DNA of 64,000 bases from Pararge aegeria. Its lineage: Eukaryota > Arthropoda > Insecta > Lepidoptera > Nymphalidae. Under the pieces are notes generated by a model that was not told where the DNA came from, made no database searches, and worked only from the letters and a program-made list of their open reading frames with translations. Location of the stretch: the NCBI RefSeq assembly GCF_905163445.1, contig NC_053183.1, positions 11,656,001 through 11,720,000 on the forward strand. Reading direction: 5' to 3'. The position numbers were made by a program, and so were the translations under genes. This document shows, in pieces, positions 31,901 through 43,885 of the stretch (position 1 is the stretch's first letter; every line of letters begins with the position of its first letter).

Positions 31901-34225
31901 TTACAGTTTGATGTACTGCGGTAGGTATGAATTACCATTTTAAATATATCCATTTATTGTCTATTTTTACATATATAAATATAAAAACTTCGTAGTACCT
32001 GCTTTAAATACGATGTCCGGAAAACTTAAACATAATTCAGACGCAATTTCTTCCCTTATAAACTCTGTTCTTAGGAGTTGGTAATCTCCAAGCCCACTCA
32101 AAACTACGTTAGCAAATGCAGCGTGTAAACTAAAATATTAAACAGTTTATCCTTTTTAATAAAGTTTAGTTCAAAACTATATAGTCAATGAATGAATGAC
32201 AAAAATTGCCCCTAGGCGTCCAGATAGGTCATTTGAACTTGAATTTTTGGACCTGTTTCAGTGTTATTATTACTAGCTGACCCGTGCAACTTCGTTGCAC
32301 CATATCGGTTATTTCCTGGAAAACACAAATAAAATGACATTTTCTAAAAATGAATCTTAGCTAGATCGATTTATCGCCCCCGAAACCTCCCGTATACTAA
32401 ATTTCATGAAAATCGTTGTAGCCGATTCCGAGATTCCAATTATATATATTTACAAGAATTGTCGTTTAAAGATTTAAGATAAGTTCTGTTTCAGTTGCAT
32501 TATTAATTTATATATATATAACAAAAGATGGTACAAAACGTTCTAAATAAATAATGAATTATTGTTTCTTACCTTAAAATATTCGCCGGCGAAGAAAACT
32601 CTACTTCTAAATAATTTAAATGCGAAGGGTCCAGAACCGGTAAGTCTTTTTCAGGGGAACCATTTTTTATGAAAAATTTAAGCATTTCGAAAAGCTGCCG
32701 TATTATTGCATTGCTGTTAAATTGACGATCTTTTTGATTTGGTGTATCTAAAAAAGAAGTGAGAACGAATGTAACTTGTTAGTAATTGTTCGTGCAAAAT
32801 GTGGTTATTATTTAGTCATATGTTTTCAAAATGACTAATAAATAATAATAAGTAGATGATTATTGAAAAAAAACTTTAAAGCATGCGCAGGTAGATATCA
32901 TTGTTTATATGAAACAAGATTTTTGCTTTTAGGTCATATAATAACATTTTGATGTTTAATAATTCCAGAAAAAATGTATGGTCTGATAAACAAACGGAGA
33001 TCAAGAGATTGAAGGAAGGATGGATTTTAAATAGTCATAATTGACTAACCAATTTGATGTTACGTCTGATAGTAATGCAGATGTATTGTCTATACAACGT
33101 GTAACTGAATTACGAAATTCTGTTGAAGGGTGCACCGTGCATAAGTATATTTAATAAGAAATGACCCAGTAATATTAAATCAAAAGAATTTTTTTTTTCC
33201 ATACAAACGAATTCAAAACATTCTAAGTGTTTACTTATGACAGCCCTATTGAAGATAAAAGACCGACAAGCGCATAGTGTATACGCTACGCGACACGTAA
33301 TAAATTGACACTTTGATTTTAATTTTGCATGCGATGTTAGGGCTGTAACAGATTTCTTTCAGTAAAAACCATGGCAGTGGTTTACTCAAAAACTATTAGG
33401 TTTCGGTTTCACAGATGAGTCTCAGAGACAGTACATAATGAACCTCCAAAGACTGCGAAGTGTTATTTCGGTTTTCATTTACCCGTTGCATAACAAAGCA
33501 AGGAATACGTCAATAAAGTGCCGCCCTGGGTCCATGAACCTGAGGCGTATTTAAGCATCATGCGCATATAGGTACTAACACAGGAAACCACGCCCTTCAG
33601 ACCGTAACAAAGTAAAGCTGCTTGGCGGCAGAAATAAGCATGGCAATAACTTCCCCGGCCCCAGACCTCATCCCACGATTAACAACAAAATTACTGCAAC
33701 TAAATCGGTCTAAACTAAGGACAGTTTTAGATATGATAACAGGGCACTGCCCACTAAACAAACACCTTTCGATTTTAGGTATAACTGACAGTCCTCTCTG
33801 CAGAGCATGCATGGAGACGGAAGAAACACTGATACTCGTAATGCTCCAATGCAATGGAGTAGCAGAACAACGCGCAGCACACCTTGGCTCCTCAGCAACA
33901 CTCCATGAAGCACTCGGCGACCTGGGCGGCCTGCTAAGCTTCTGGAGTGAGCTCGGCTGGCTGGAGTGATCCAGCGGGGAGCCGCGTCAGTGGCCATACG
34001 TACAACGGACGGTCCCAGACCAACCAAGTGCGGAAAAGGCCCAGGAACAGAAGAAGAAGAAGAACTTCCCCGGCCGAGCACAAGAAGCTCAACTCGTACT
34101 AATAATAAATTTATTAAACAAATCTGTTTATCCCTTCGGTCAATGAAGCTAAACATAATCTCACCATAGTTTCCTTTGGCACTTCCTAATGCAATTACCG
34201 TGAGAAACAAGAACACATTATTCAT
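28933..34225 (-). CDS. secreted JHBP/takeout or group-7-allergen-like lipid carrier, copy B, 6 exons
   Basis: Exons on the minus strand: 34165-34225, 32573-32747, 31999-32129, 31819-31882, 31037-31154, 28933-29118; 244 aa. The signal peptide is MNNVFLFLTVIALGSAKG. It is paralogous to copy A: all five introns have the same phases, exons 3, 4 and 5 have the same lengths (131, 64, 118 nt), and blocks align, such as LPVLDPSHLNYLE versus IPPLDPLKLDHFH, FLRQSDDEKSILI versus FLKQSDDEKSVII, and IDDIVNAMINELLADYLTRF versus IDAIVNAIVEEVLVDYAIRF. It has drifted where A keeps family consensus: YDLAG reads YEMQG, GNGKAE reads GMGRFE, and a cysteine appears in exons 3 and 5. Splice sites and frame are intact, so it looks functional but fast-evolving. 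Intron 1 carries a nested LINE pair ending close to exon 1. Confidence 0.83.
29233..29350 (-). repeat. SINE family 3 copy, reversed
   Basis: GTTTCTACGCAACATCGCC...CGGAACGC and a GTGGTAAGTAACC...GGTCTAAGCC block are the reverse of the 1018-1255 copy. In copy B intron 5. Confidence 0.65.
29515..29850 (+). mobile_element. LINE 3' fragment (jockey-like C-terminus)
   Basis: Plus-strand translation ...STFLIRTARMWNAHLATV, then FPATYTLSTFKARVNRLFLG, then stop, matches the usual post-RT C-terminus of jockey-type LINEs (RTxRLWNxLPxxVFPxxYxxxxFK). 5'-truncated, antisense in copy B intron 5. Confidence 0.75.
30346..30582 (-). repeat. SINE family 4 copy (tRNA-derived)
   Basis: On the minus strand the head holds TTGGCGCAATGAGCAGCGAA and the box B GGTTCGATTCCC. 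The 3' part contains the reverse of CATCTAGCCCCAGTAAGCGT. Further copies are at 31480-31562, 34454-34679 and 58777-59016, all on the minus strand. Confidence 0.8.
30590..30775 (+). repeat. SINE family 3, 3' part
   Basis: GCCGCAAAGCGATTAAGCGT, GTACGATGCCGCGCGGAAAC and CCCCTAACAGGTTAGCC blocks. It abuts the family 4 SINE to its left. Confidence 0.75.
31480..31562 (-). repeat. SINE family 4, partial copy
   Basis: ATAAGCACCCGGACGCTGAA and the end of the tRNA-like head only. In copy B intron 4. Confidence 0.6.
32273..32460 (+). repeat. dispersed repeat beginning CTAGCTGACCCGTGCAACTT
   Basis: Starts with the CTAGCTGACCCG...TTCGTTGCACC block and contains CATGAAAATCGTTGTAGCC, typical of an abundant insect non-autonomous repeat. 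Related tails are listed at 2150. In copy B intron 2. Confidence 0.55.
33589..34110 (+). mobile_element. LINE-derived segment hosting a second LINE insertion
   Basis: The outer piece (CCCTTCAGACCGTAACAAAG...GCTTGGCGGCAGAAATAAGC) shares sequence with 38270-38340. It is interrupted at AACTTCCCCGGCC by the LINE at 33661-34062 and resumes at 34063. In copy B intron 1; the outer piece ends about 55 bp from exon 1. Confidence 0.7.
33661..34062 (+). mobile_element. 5'-truncated LINE C-terminus with GAA tail and 13-bp target duplication
   Basis: A 402-bp insert flanked by exact copies of AACTTCCCCGGCC (33648-33660 and 34063-34075). It encodes a LINE C-terminal domain (LTTKLLQLNRSKLR...MITGHCPLNKHLSILGI...CRACMETEET...LGWLE, stop) of the kind that follows RNase H in I/R1/jockey-type elements. 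It ends in a (GAA)n tail. The preserved duplication and open frame indicate a fairly recent insertion. Confidence 0.85.
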
Positions 34226-34453
34226 GGCTGTAGGCTATCAACTGTGTGCTCTACATTTACTTTTAAGATCTTGAGGTTATATATCACGCAAGCTTGGCCG
34301 TGAATCAATTGATTAACCGCGAGTAGGTGTTATCTTCTGGCGGTTTCGAAATTGGGATGCTCTTATCTGAGCTAATCCTGCACAATTGATTATTACAAAT
34401 TATTATTTATACCTAGAGAGCTGCTCTGACATTTATAAAAAAAATATAAATAT

Positions 34454-34679
34454 ATTACGACAATACACACATCGCCATCTAGCCCCAAAATAAGCGTAGC
34501 TTGAGTTATGGTAACTAAGATAACTGATGAATCTATATGAATAATATACATTAATACTTTTAATATGCAGAAAAAAATACACTAAAAAACTATCATCACA
34601 CAAACATTTTCCAGTTGTGGGAATCGAACCCACAGCCTTTGGACTCAGAAAGCAGGGTCACTGCCCTCTGCTGTCGACA
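34454..34679 (-). repeat. SINE family 4 copy
   Basis: Contains ACACATCGCCATCTAGCCCC and, reversed, the box B GGTTCGATTCCC. It lies just upstream of copy B. Confidence 0.8.
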
Positions 34680-35805
34680 TGTTTTAGGATGCATGTAACA
34701 GCAGCTAAGTGGGTAGGTATTTAATTAATTATAAATTTATGGGTAACCAGCTGTTGCCAGCGATTCATCAGCATTTTTTTAAAACGGTTCTCAGGATAAA
34801 ATCCTATGCCGTCTCTAGGAAGAAGGCTATATCTATGCAAAATGTCGTGAAATTGGTTTAGCACGCAGCTAGCTAAGCCACAGGTCATCGGTTATTATTA
34901 AGGATGCAGGCTGCAAGCTAGTAAATTTCATCAAGATTGTTACAGGAGCTAAGCCTCATATCGGTAATAAGCAAACAAACAGACAAACATACACACTCGC
35001 ATTCATAATAAGTCCCTATGTATGGAATGGAAAAATTGTTCCTTTCTTGGGTACAAAAAAATATTAACTTCTATTTCCAATAGCTTAGATTATCCTGATA
35101 TTATAATCCAAATAAATAGTATTTGTTGCATTGATAGATAGCAAAAGGTAGATAGGTAAGGTAACTCCTCATTCGATTCGAAGAATGGGCAGTAAATAAA
35201 ATAAATGCTGCCAAATGTCAACATGCATCAATAAATCTCTCGGTTAAGCCCAATAAAGTTTATTGTACGGTGCATTTTAATTGAATTAATTTCCCATGAT
35301 GATAAAAGAAGCGGAACAACAATGGATGCCATGATCTGTATGGTATTTGGGTCCTTGACACATTTTGCTGTGCACCGTACGAAACCAAGTAGTAAGCATA
35401 TCTATGTTTCCATCTTAAGACAAGGTCAACGCAAAACTCGACCGTGCCCGGCCATCGGTGATATCACGAAGCCCTAAAAATCCATTCCATAACCTTTAGG
35501 GTTGTTAAAATGTGCTCTAACTTGAACCTGGACTAAAGTCCAATGGATTTGGAGATTGTATGGAATTGAAATACGGGAATAAAACATAGCTCATGTTGCT
35601 CTATGTGTCATATTCTAGGTGCATTTCCAAGTCCTATCAAATAGGTCTAGCCGTTTCGGAGACAAGCCGCAACACAGATGCATTCAAAAAGACACTTAAA
35701 ACAGGAACAAAATATTATATACCTCATGTAACTTTCATATGAATTTAGTAAAAAGTTGATAAGTATTTTGACAATACAATAGACGATTAATTAATTTGAA
35801 TTTTG

Positions 35806-36115
35806 CATAGACTAATTGGGGGCGTTCATAAAATACGTGAGATGTTTAAGGGGGGGAGGGGGTCGAGTCAAATCTCATCTAATTTTACGTCGGAGAGAGG
35901 AAAATATCACGCAATTTTTTTTTATTGAAACAAAAAAATATGCTATTTTGGTCTTTTTACAATAACAATCCAACGCGTTAACGTAAGAAACCCATATTTT
36001 GAAAAATCTCACGTGAGATTAGGGGAGGGGGTTGAATAAAATCTCACCAGGGGGGAGGGAGGGACAGAAAATTTAAAAAACACCTCACATAATTTATTGA
36101 CGCCCTCTATACATG
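35806..36115. mobile_element. MITE with about 22-bp inverted ends (GGGCGTTCATAAA type)
   Basis: Left end GGGCGTTCATAAAATACGTG and right end, reversed, GGGCGTCAATAAATTATGTG, with subterminal G-rich tracts and repeated AAATCTCA blocks. The GGGCGTTCATAAATTACGT terminus is known from insect Tc1/mariner-like elements. About 310 bp, no ORF. Confidence 0.8.
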
Positions 36116-38009
36116 TAAAGCAAGCCGTACGCGTTGGACCAATGACAATGAGTCATGTATAGTTCATAACTTTTGATAGTTTGCGTAATTAGGAAAAGGC
36201 TACTGGTTCATACCGAAAGGCAGGCGTCGCGTCGCGTCGGCTACGTTAAAGACACAGCACTTAGCGAAGATACTGTACACCCGCAGTGTACATGAGCGTG
36301 TCACGATTCGAAAGATTCGTATGACTGGATTGCAAACGCAATTGGAGTGCAAACTAAATCGAACAAGCAAGCTATGTTTAATTTACGCGTTTCACTGGTA
36401 TCAGGGTTTGAACATATAAACGTAAAGCTGAAATCATCCCTTACTATTTAATTTATTTTTGTCACATCGCTCAATTTAGAAATAGCCTCTGTGTGTAATG
36501 AAAACTATTTGAGAGAACGGGCTGTATCAAGATATTATGGTGTAAGTCCGTTCAGCAAGGTTACAGCTACGGCCTAACAAGGCCCATTTTCAGACTTTTA
36601 CGAGCTGATGACACATTAATTGTTTGTTTTAACTGGCCTTGTTTTTTTAATGTGTATTTTTTCATACTGTAACCCAAACATTAAAGCCGTAAGTGACCCT
36701 TTCAGTTGGTTCATTCTTATTATTGACAGCATAGGGTGTATTTTTGTCAGTAGGTACGAGTATATGGTCAGTTAGCATTACATTAAAATACTAGCCGATG
36801 CTACTTACGTTCTTCATTCACGTTTATTTATTACGGTTTTATACAAGTCACGTGATAACCGTTTATTTTCCTGGGATAAAAAGTAGCCTATTTTACTGTT
36901 CGTCCTGCCAAAAATCAAGTTGATGGGTGGCTTAGTTAGGACGTAAAGGAAGGACAGACAAACAAACATACATTCCCATTCATAATTTTAGTAAATATGC
37001 ATTTAAGAACTCTATAAGAATATGAAAATTGTTCAAAGGTTAAATAATATATTCGTATCAACTGTGCCAAAATTCTACTTTATTTCACACTCATAACCTT
37101 AATTCGTGACATAAAAATGTCCAGTTAAAAATACTAACGTTTATTTCTTCAAGTAGGCCTACTGTAAACAATATTAATATGTCTGTTTGTAGAATTTATC
37201 TCCATGGAGATAAAGTACTTACCTTCCATCGGTTGGGAAGACAGATTTTAGCGAGAAGAAGCCGACAAGAAAAAGAAAAGTTGATTATTTTCAATATCAG
37301 CATTTTAAAATTTAACAATTATCTATTTCATGTTGAGGGCGATGAAACCGGAGTTACAAAAAACATTTTCATTAATAAATTCATCATTAATTATTTTGGA
37401 GTAATAAAAACTAGCATTTGTAGATAGATACTCTCTTAGTAAGTCCAAAATTACCTTAGCACAAGAAATCCTTTTTCTTTTGCAGAAGATATATAGAGAA
37501 AAGAGGAATAATGATATATATCTGATTTTAGCAAGTCACAAATACGTATGACACAAAATTCGTTACGTACGCACTTTCAACGCTTAAATAACCAGGCACT
37601 CGTTCGTAGGTAATGGCTTGAGGAAATAGTTAAAAGGCAATAGCAAAACCTTTTAAAATAAAAATGACACAATAGGTACGACTAGGAAGAAAATGAACAC
37701 TGATTTCAACGCTTTGAAATGGGCCAACGCCTACTTAATCATTTAAATAGAGCATGACAAAAGGAAGCCACGGGAGTAATTAAATGACTTCTGATATTTA
37801 GTCAACTACGTTTGCTACGATCAATCATATTTCTTATGGCGTTCAGTGAATAAAGTCTAAATTTATTAATGTCTATTAAAAATTCGGCTCGGTAGCATGA
37901 ATTAAAACCACTTTAGCAAGCGGGATAATAGGTCAATTTTGGAACAAGTTGAAACTGTTGAAAAGTAGAAACAATTTTATTTAAGAATATATCCATAGCA
38001 ATGTGTTAA

Positions 38010-38400
38010 TAATAATAATAATCTCTTTATTTCAGACAAAGCCCATATTAATACATTTAAAATAACAATATTAGTATTAGTTAATATACAATATCGAATT
38101 AAAAATTAAAATAACATTATAAATTGATTCAAATAGCGTGTGTTAAATTTAAAATTAAAAAAATAAAGTTACAAAGTACTTAATTAAAATTACAATGAAC
38201 GAAGATAATTATTAAAAAAAAAAAAAAAAAATTTAATACTTTTTGCTACGTCCGGAGGAATCATGTGCCTGTAATTAAACCGGCAACCAAGCCCTTCAGA
38301 TCGGAACTCACACAATCCCGCTTGGCGGTAGAAATAAGCTAGCGGCTGAATTTCAGCGTCAGAATTAAATTAAAAAACCGAGAAACACGGATAATAAAAT
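38010..38400. mobile_element. LINE-derived sequence with AAT tail
   Basis: AATAATAATAATAATCTCTT begins what looks like a reversed LINE 3' tail. Further right, CCCTTCAGATCGGAACTCAC...GCTTGGCGGTAGAAATAAGC matches the outer element at 33589. The orientations of the two parts may differ, so they may be separate pieces. Confidence 0.5.
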
Positions 38401-39303
38401 AAATAAATCTGTTCTTAGTTTTAGTTAAAGGTGTGTTTAGAATCTTTTTATGTCAGGTAATCGTGAGGGTACAATTCGGTCTAACTTAGTAAGTAATTCG
38501 GGACTATCTATTGAACCTCTAACAATGTTAAGGAAAAAAGAAACGTCAGCAATGTTCCTACGAATATAAAGGGGCACAAGGGGTAAGTCCCAACATAATA
38601 TTTTATAAGAAGTCTTATGCCCCGAAAAAAAAGATCACCGCAAGATTTTTATAAAAGCTGTAACAAATAAATATATAGACACACTAAAACATCAGTATGA
38701 ATAAGATTAGTAAGCAAGTAATGAATAATTTAGCATCAGTGGCATACCCGGAAGGGGTAAGGGGTAATATTTTTCTAACTAAAAGGTAAAAGGCTGAAAA
38801 TGTCAAGTCTGGTATCCGCCCGCAATAACATCTTTTATGGGTTGAAAATAAAATTCTCCATTATACATATACCTACCGCCTGTCCGACAGAGTTGAAATG
38901 GTTTTTTAAATTCAGTTTAAAGTGTCCACGGAATAGAAAAAAGATAAACAAGTAACTTTATATTGAAATCATATCGAATTGAAACCTCCTTTTTAAAAGT
39001 TACTTAGAAATATAATAATGTAGAGTTATGACGCGTAGCAGGAAGCTACGGTTGTACAATGTACAATAAGTACTTAAAGATGATTAAGTCGTAGAGCAGA
39101 CCCACAGGTAGGATCAGTTTTCGCACAGATTTAGTCGTGGACGCACCTAAACTCTTTATTTTTGTCTTATTTTCATTATTCGTTAAAAAAACCGTTAAAG
39201 GAATGCAGAGAAAGAATATAATAACCTATTTATATTTGTGACCATTTTTTTAATATTAAGTATAACACGGAAATAGTAAATTAGCGAAAAAAAAACAATC
39301 GAA

Positions 39304-42300
39304 ATGAAAATGCTGTGGCGAAGTGTATTATTTTTAGGGATTACGTTTTATGTGATGGTTTCCGTTATCACTGCTCCTGCAAATACTTACTGTAAGTATA
39401 CAAACCTATTTATTATATTATTTTTGGCTTCCTGGGGAACTATGCATAGCTTGAATCCCAGTGTCACGACGACCCTTGGCTACCAGAGTAAAGCCACACG
39501 AATATCTCTCTTATATAAGTATATATTTTAGTGACGGTAATTCAAGCAGGAGTTTTGAATGCCATTTGATTAAATTGCTTTGTTATCCGAGAACTCAGTC
39601 AGGCAGTCATTCAAATTAATTTCTGACAGAAACAATTGTTAACTTTATCATATCACACTGTCTACTTTATCTTACCTCATATCTGGTGGTAGTCGCCAAA
39701 CAAGTTGGGTCAAACGCACGACGAACTGACTTTGCTTCTTTCACTTCATTAACTTTATTTTTGGCACACCTGAATATTTTGTGATTGAGGTAATTTATGA
39801 TTTTATATCTTCGTTGTCTGGAAGAGATCGCTTTGGTGATAAGACTGCCTTTGCACTCTCTATTTTCTATTCTAAGTATCTATTTATATTTGTTTACTTT
39901 GTATAAAATGTTTGTGTGCACTAAAGATTTCAAACACCAAACAAACATTTTGGTGTTTATTTGAAATTGAATCAAATAGTAAAAACTCAATGTTGATAGG
40001 GTTTTAGGCCAATGATAACCAACTAAATAACGTTAATTATGTTTTTAAAGTACTAAAATGAACGTCTATCGATCGTATTCAATTATGATCATTAACGTTA
40101 AAAAACATAATTAACTATATTTAGTAAGAATTAAAGTCGGAATGCTATATTCCAGTATTCGACCCACCAAGCCAAAGTGTTTTTCGAAACTTAAGTATTT
40201 AAATACTTACTTAGTGAAGATAACGGAAAGGGCTTGGCTAGGATTTATGACATAATACTTGCAACAACCTAGACCATTAACATAGATAATAATATAGTAG
40301 TGGTAAATTGATAGTATTAGCGGCTAAATGCACCGTTACATCAGATTCAAGAAATTTACATCATCTGTAGTTAAACATGATAAAAACAGATAACTGGGGG
40401 TGTAAAAAAATTCAATCTGAAGTGGCAGTCGTAGGTACATACTGTTTCTAAAATATTTAATTTTCTAAAATTTAAACGGTCGCTCCGAAAAAATATCGTT
40501 GTGCTCTTTATAAATTAAAAGTTGACATCTCTTAAATAGCGACACTATTCGTAATATATAATAGACTTTAGTATAATTGTCAGTATTATTGTCTTGTTCA
40601 ATGGCTGTGCCCATTTTTTATGGTTTCGGAGACACTTCAATAAATCAATTTAAAAGTGGGCAGTCAAGTGACAATCGTCGGAAGCGTTAGAAACATTTAT
40701 TAAACGTTGTATCCATGGACCTTGTATTTGTTACTTGTTTACACTTCCTTTTTGACACAAAATCAGGATATGTAAACACTGTAATTTTTCGTTGGCGAGC
40801 ATAAAGCAAAATCTGGCAATTTTAGCAATCATGGGATAAAAAAGGTTACATTTTTAATATACTGATATTATTGTTGTCACCACGTAATTTTATTTTATAA
40901 ACTTCGTTATTTCTCTAAAAGCGATGAACCCCATGAAAATTATATTGATCAATAATTTTTAATACCTTTTAATTGTAATACTGTAATACCATACTCCATT
41001 GGCATACTTGGACAAGGGGTACTCCGTTTCGAAGTAGTGTCCTTTCCTCCTTTTCACCACGAAATGCGGATTGGTAGACTTCAAACGTCTTATACTTATT
41101 ACGAAAATATTACAAAGAACTCTCAGACGTCAAGGTTTCCTATCGATGTTGTTCCTTAAAGCAGGTGATATTTAATTGTTACTTAAAATACGCACATAAC
41201 TCTAAAAACATATAGATGCGTGATGAGGGTCGAACTTGGTCCTTCCGGAAGGGAGGCTGCAGCCCCAACCTCTAGGCTTATATTTTTTGGGACAAACGTA
41301 TCTATATCCTATTCCAGGGGATAAATTGTCAAAATAACAGCACAATATTCAGACTTGTCAATTAAATAGTTAGGTTTAAAGATTGGTAGTCACAAAAACA
41401 AAAAAAACTTGACGTTTCAAAAGTGTTTACAAAGTACTTAAAAGAAATAAATTTTAATTTTGATCTGTGTACAACACAGTTATCACCAATTTAGTCTGTA
41501 GGTAAACGTGTATTGATTTACTATGTTAATATCATACAAATGTATAAACCTGACAATATCATAAATTTGTAGTCGATAAAATTGGCATATTTGACCCCAC
41601 CGGTGTTCAATTTCCTTGTTGGAGTTTTCTATATAATTCTCTAATAGCATATTTAAATTGCGTGGGCGTTACTTAAGTTGAGAGATTTGTGTGCATCGAA
41701 ATCGACCCCAATGTTTACGTTTTACAGCACATGGGCCGCAATACAAAGTTGATTCGTCGAATGACAACAATCAGCCGTATATCGAGGTGCGAAACGCAAC
41801 ATACCATGGGAGCGGCCCCAGAGAGGAAGCGCGTGCCATGTGCTCGGTCAAAACTCAAGAGGTCAATGCTACAGCTAACGCTACGATTACGAGGAGACTT
41901 CACGGAGTCGTTACTTCACGTATGTATTTACTTATAAATATAGTTTATTTACAGCCAGGTACTAAGTATATAGTAGGTACTCATATTGTTGCAGGATAGC
42001 TGCTGAGTGTGATTTTTCAAAACGATGAACGTTTTAGAGGGTCAAATCCTCGGATCGGGATAAAAATGTAAACTAGGTTGGCTTATTTTCTACCTGGAGA
42101 TAGGAAGTGTTCGTCATTTAACCTCGTGCCTCCAGAAAGCACTTTATTACAACTTCCTAGTGTATGATAATAATTGCTAAACCCCGCGATACTACAATGC
42201 AACAGCGTGACGGGTGTACGCTCCAAATTCCTTTTATTAGGAAGGAGGCTTCTAATGAGCAGTAGGAATTTAATATACCTGCTCAGACCTACTACTGCAT

Positions 42301-42561
42301 TTTGGAGAGTAAAGAATTACCTTGCGATCTATCTCCGGCAGTTTCTTGCGAAATTGTGTGTAAACGTTTTAATAGAACTGTTTAATCTTTATAGGAGAAC
42401 TACATTCATCTATACAAAGGCTGGAAGTGATCATCTATGGGCAGATGCAGCAGCTTTGGCAGAGTCTAGACGCTCTACGTACGCAAATTGCGGGCAGCTC
42501 TCGAGTGTCATATCCAGACCGTCGCAGTGTCAGCTTTAGATATAGACCTAATGTGTTATAA
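39304..42561 (+). CDS. unrecognised secreted protein, 148 aa, 3 exons
   Basis: Exons 39304-39391, 41728-41919 and 42395-42561 join at GT-AG sites with matching phases (1, 1) to a TAA. The product starts with a signal peptide (MKMLWRSVLFLGITFYVMVSVITAPA). A polar domain follows with three N-glycosylation sites (RNATYH, EVNATANATIT) and two cysteines (near the end of exon 1 the frame reads NTYS, so the Cys is in AMCSV). Then comes a leucine/glutamine-rich segment that could form an amphipathic helix or short coiled coil (LHSSIQRLEVIIYGQMQQLW), and a basic tail (SYPDRRSVSFRYRPNVL). An AATAAA lies at 42723. I recognise no family. Frame continuity over three exons, exon GC above the surroundings and the signal peptide support a real gene. 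Introns of 2.3 and 0.5 kb carry a SINE and no other ORF of note. Confidence 0.62.
40990..41282 (-). repeat. SINE family 1, diverged near full-length copy
   Basis: GATTGGTAGACTTCAAACGT, GAACTCTCAGACGTC and a tRNA-like end (AACCTCTAGGCTTA). Inside intron 1 of the orphan secreted gene. Confidence 0.65.
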
Positions 42562-43421
42562 GTTAAAACTTACTCAATAATACACCTATGTTACAAGACG
42601 CCTCTCTAAATGTGTCAGATGCAGGATAGACTGAGATAATATGAAATTGATTATATAATGCAATAACATTAATTTCAGCTAGTCAGATATAGAAAATTAA
42701 TTAAGATTGAATCTTTTTTTCAAATAAATTACAAAAAGGATTGAAAACAGTTGGTATTCGGTTTGACTCTTCCGTCAATAGAGATCCACATATTTAAGGA
42801 GAATAATTATTATTTAAATTTTGCGAACATACTGCGAATTTAAATTATTTACCCAACTTTGTTGTATTATTTATTTTCTGTGGTAGGTATTTGATAATGC
42901 CATTATTTCTTTGTTTAAACAAGAAGTGAATTGGTAATTAAAGGCCAGTGAGCGAAATATATTCCACCGAATTCGAATGTAAGGATGATACGTGATTTGC
43001 ATTTTTAATAGCGTCCTTTATCCTCACATTTTATATAAAATGGAACTAATGACTAAAGTTTTAAAGTGGAATATTTTATTGTTGGTCTTCTTGATGTTTA
43101 AAACACGTACTAAGACTGCGTCTGTAACGAGGAAGCATGGATATTATACAAATATACTAGGACTTTTGTCTGTGTGGCAGCTTTTTTAGTTACAGTTAAA
43201 CAGGTATAACAAGATAATATTAAGTCAATGTTTATTTTCCTATCAATATAAACATACATTGGATTCTATCTATTAAGACGTGAAGTATGCTTTAAAAATT
43301 GGAAAAAAAAAAGTTTTTATTTAATTATATATTAAATAATAAATAAATAAAAATGTGAAAATATAAATAAGATTGTAAAAACTTATAGATACGATGTAGA
43401 CTATAGTAACCCTATGCTTAT

Positions 43422-43605
43422 GCCCGATTTCACTAAACTAAGGCATCGCCTAAATGGAATGCCAAATTTTTTAGGCGGTGCCTTTAGAAAAAAAAAACGT
43501 TTGACCAACTGATAGTTGATAACTATAAGTGAGCGGTTGATGTATGCCCATGAATTATCTTAGATTAGGCGTCACTTATTGAGCCATTGCCTTTTTTGAA
43601 GGTAT
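43422..43605. mobile_element. MITE relative of 49983-50207, degraded
   Basis: Begins ATGCCCGATTTCACTAAACT followed by AAGGCATCGCCTAAA, and ends GCCATTGCCTTTTTTG. These match the terminal and subterminal parts of the better-preserved copy in filamin intron 20. Confidence 0.6.
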
Positions 43606-43814
43606 AAGGTTAAAATAAAACAAAAGAATAATAATGTTCAATTTATTAACAATTAGTAACTGATTAACAGTATTTACCCAGTCAATTTGTAAAGGAAGGT
43701 GTAAACTTAACTGGAAGCTTGTAATATCATACAAGGTATGAATCTAGCAGTAATAAAAGACTAATGTGACGTGGTTATTTGCACAAACATTAATAGGTAT
43801 GCGTTGTTTCTCTC

Positions 43815-43885
43815 TCGCTCACACCGGATGGTACGCTCGCTCGCAACGGGTGGTGCGCTCGCTCGCACCTATAGAGCCGTCTGCG
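43815..43885. repeat. short tandem GCTCGCTCGCA repeats
   Basis: Two or three imperfect units of about 24 bp: GGATGGTACGCTCGCTCGCA then CGGGTGGTGCGCTCGCTCGC. A CpG-dense patch in AT-rich DNA. Function unknown. Confidence 0.7.

Larger units (their letters stand above)
34226..39303. other. repeat-rich intergenic interval
   Basis: Upstream of copy B. Holds a family 4 SINE (34454-34679), diverged dispersed-repeat pieces (34760-35010, 35540-35700, 36860-36990), a MITE (35806-36115), and LINE-derived sequence at 38010-38400. Short ORFs (for example 37179-37427) show no domain or signal peptide. No gene supported. Confidence 0.5.

Noticed and set aside
33710..34225. 171-codon minus ORF beginning with a signal peptide
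   Set aside because: It is exon 1 of JHBP-like copy B read through its GT donor into antisense LINE sequence.
42992..43189. 65-codon plus ORF with an internal Met and hydrophobic stretch
   Set aside because: The signal-like stretch is weak and nothing follows it; likely chance, though a first exon cannot be excluded.
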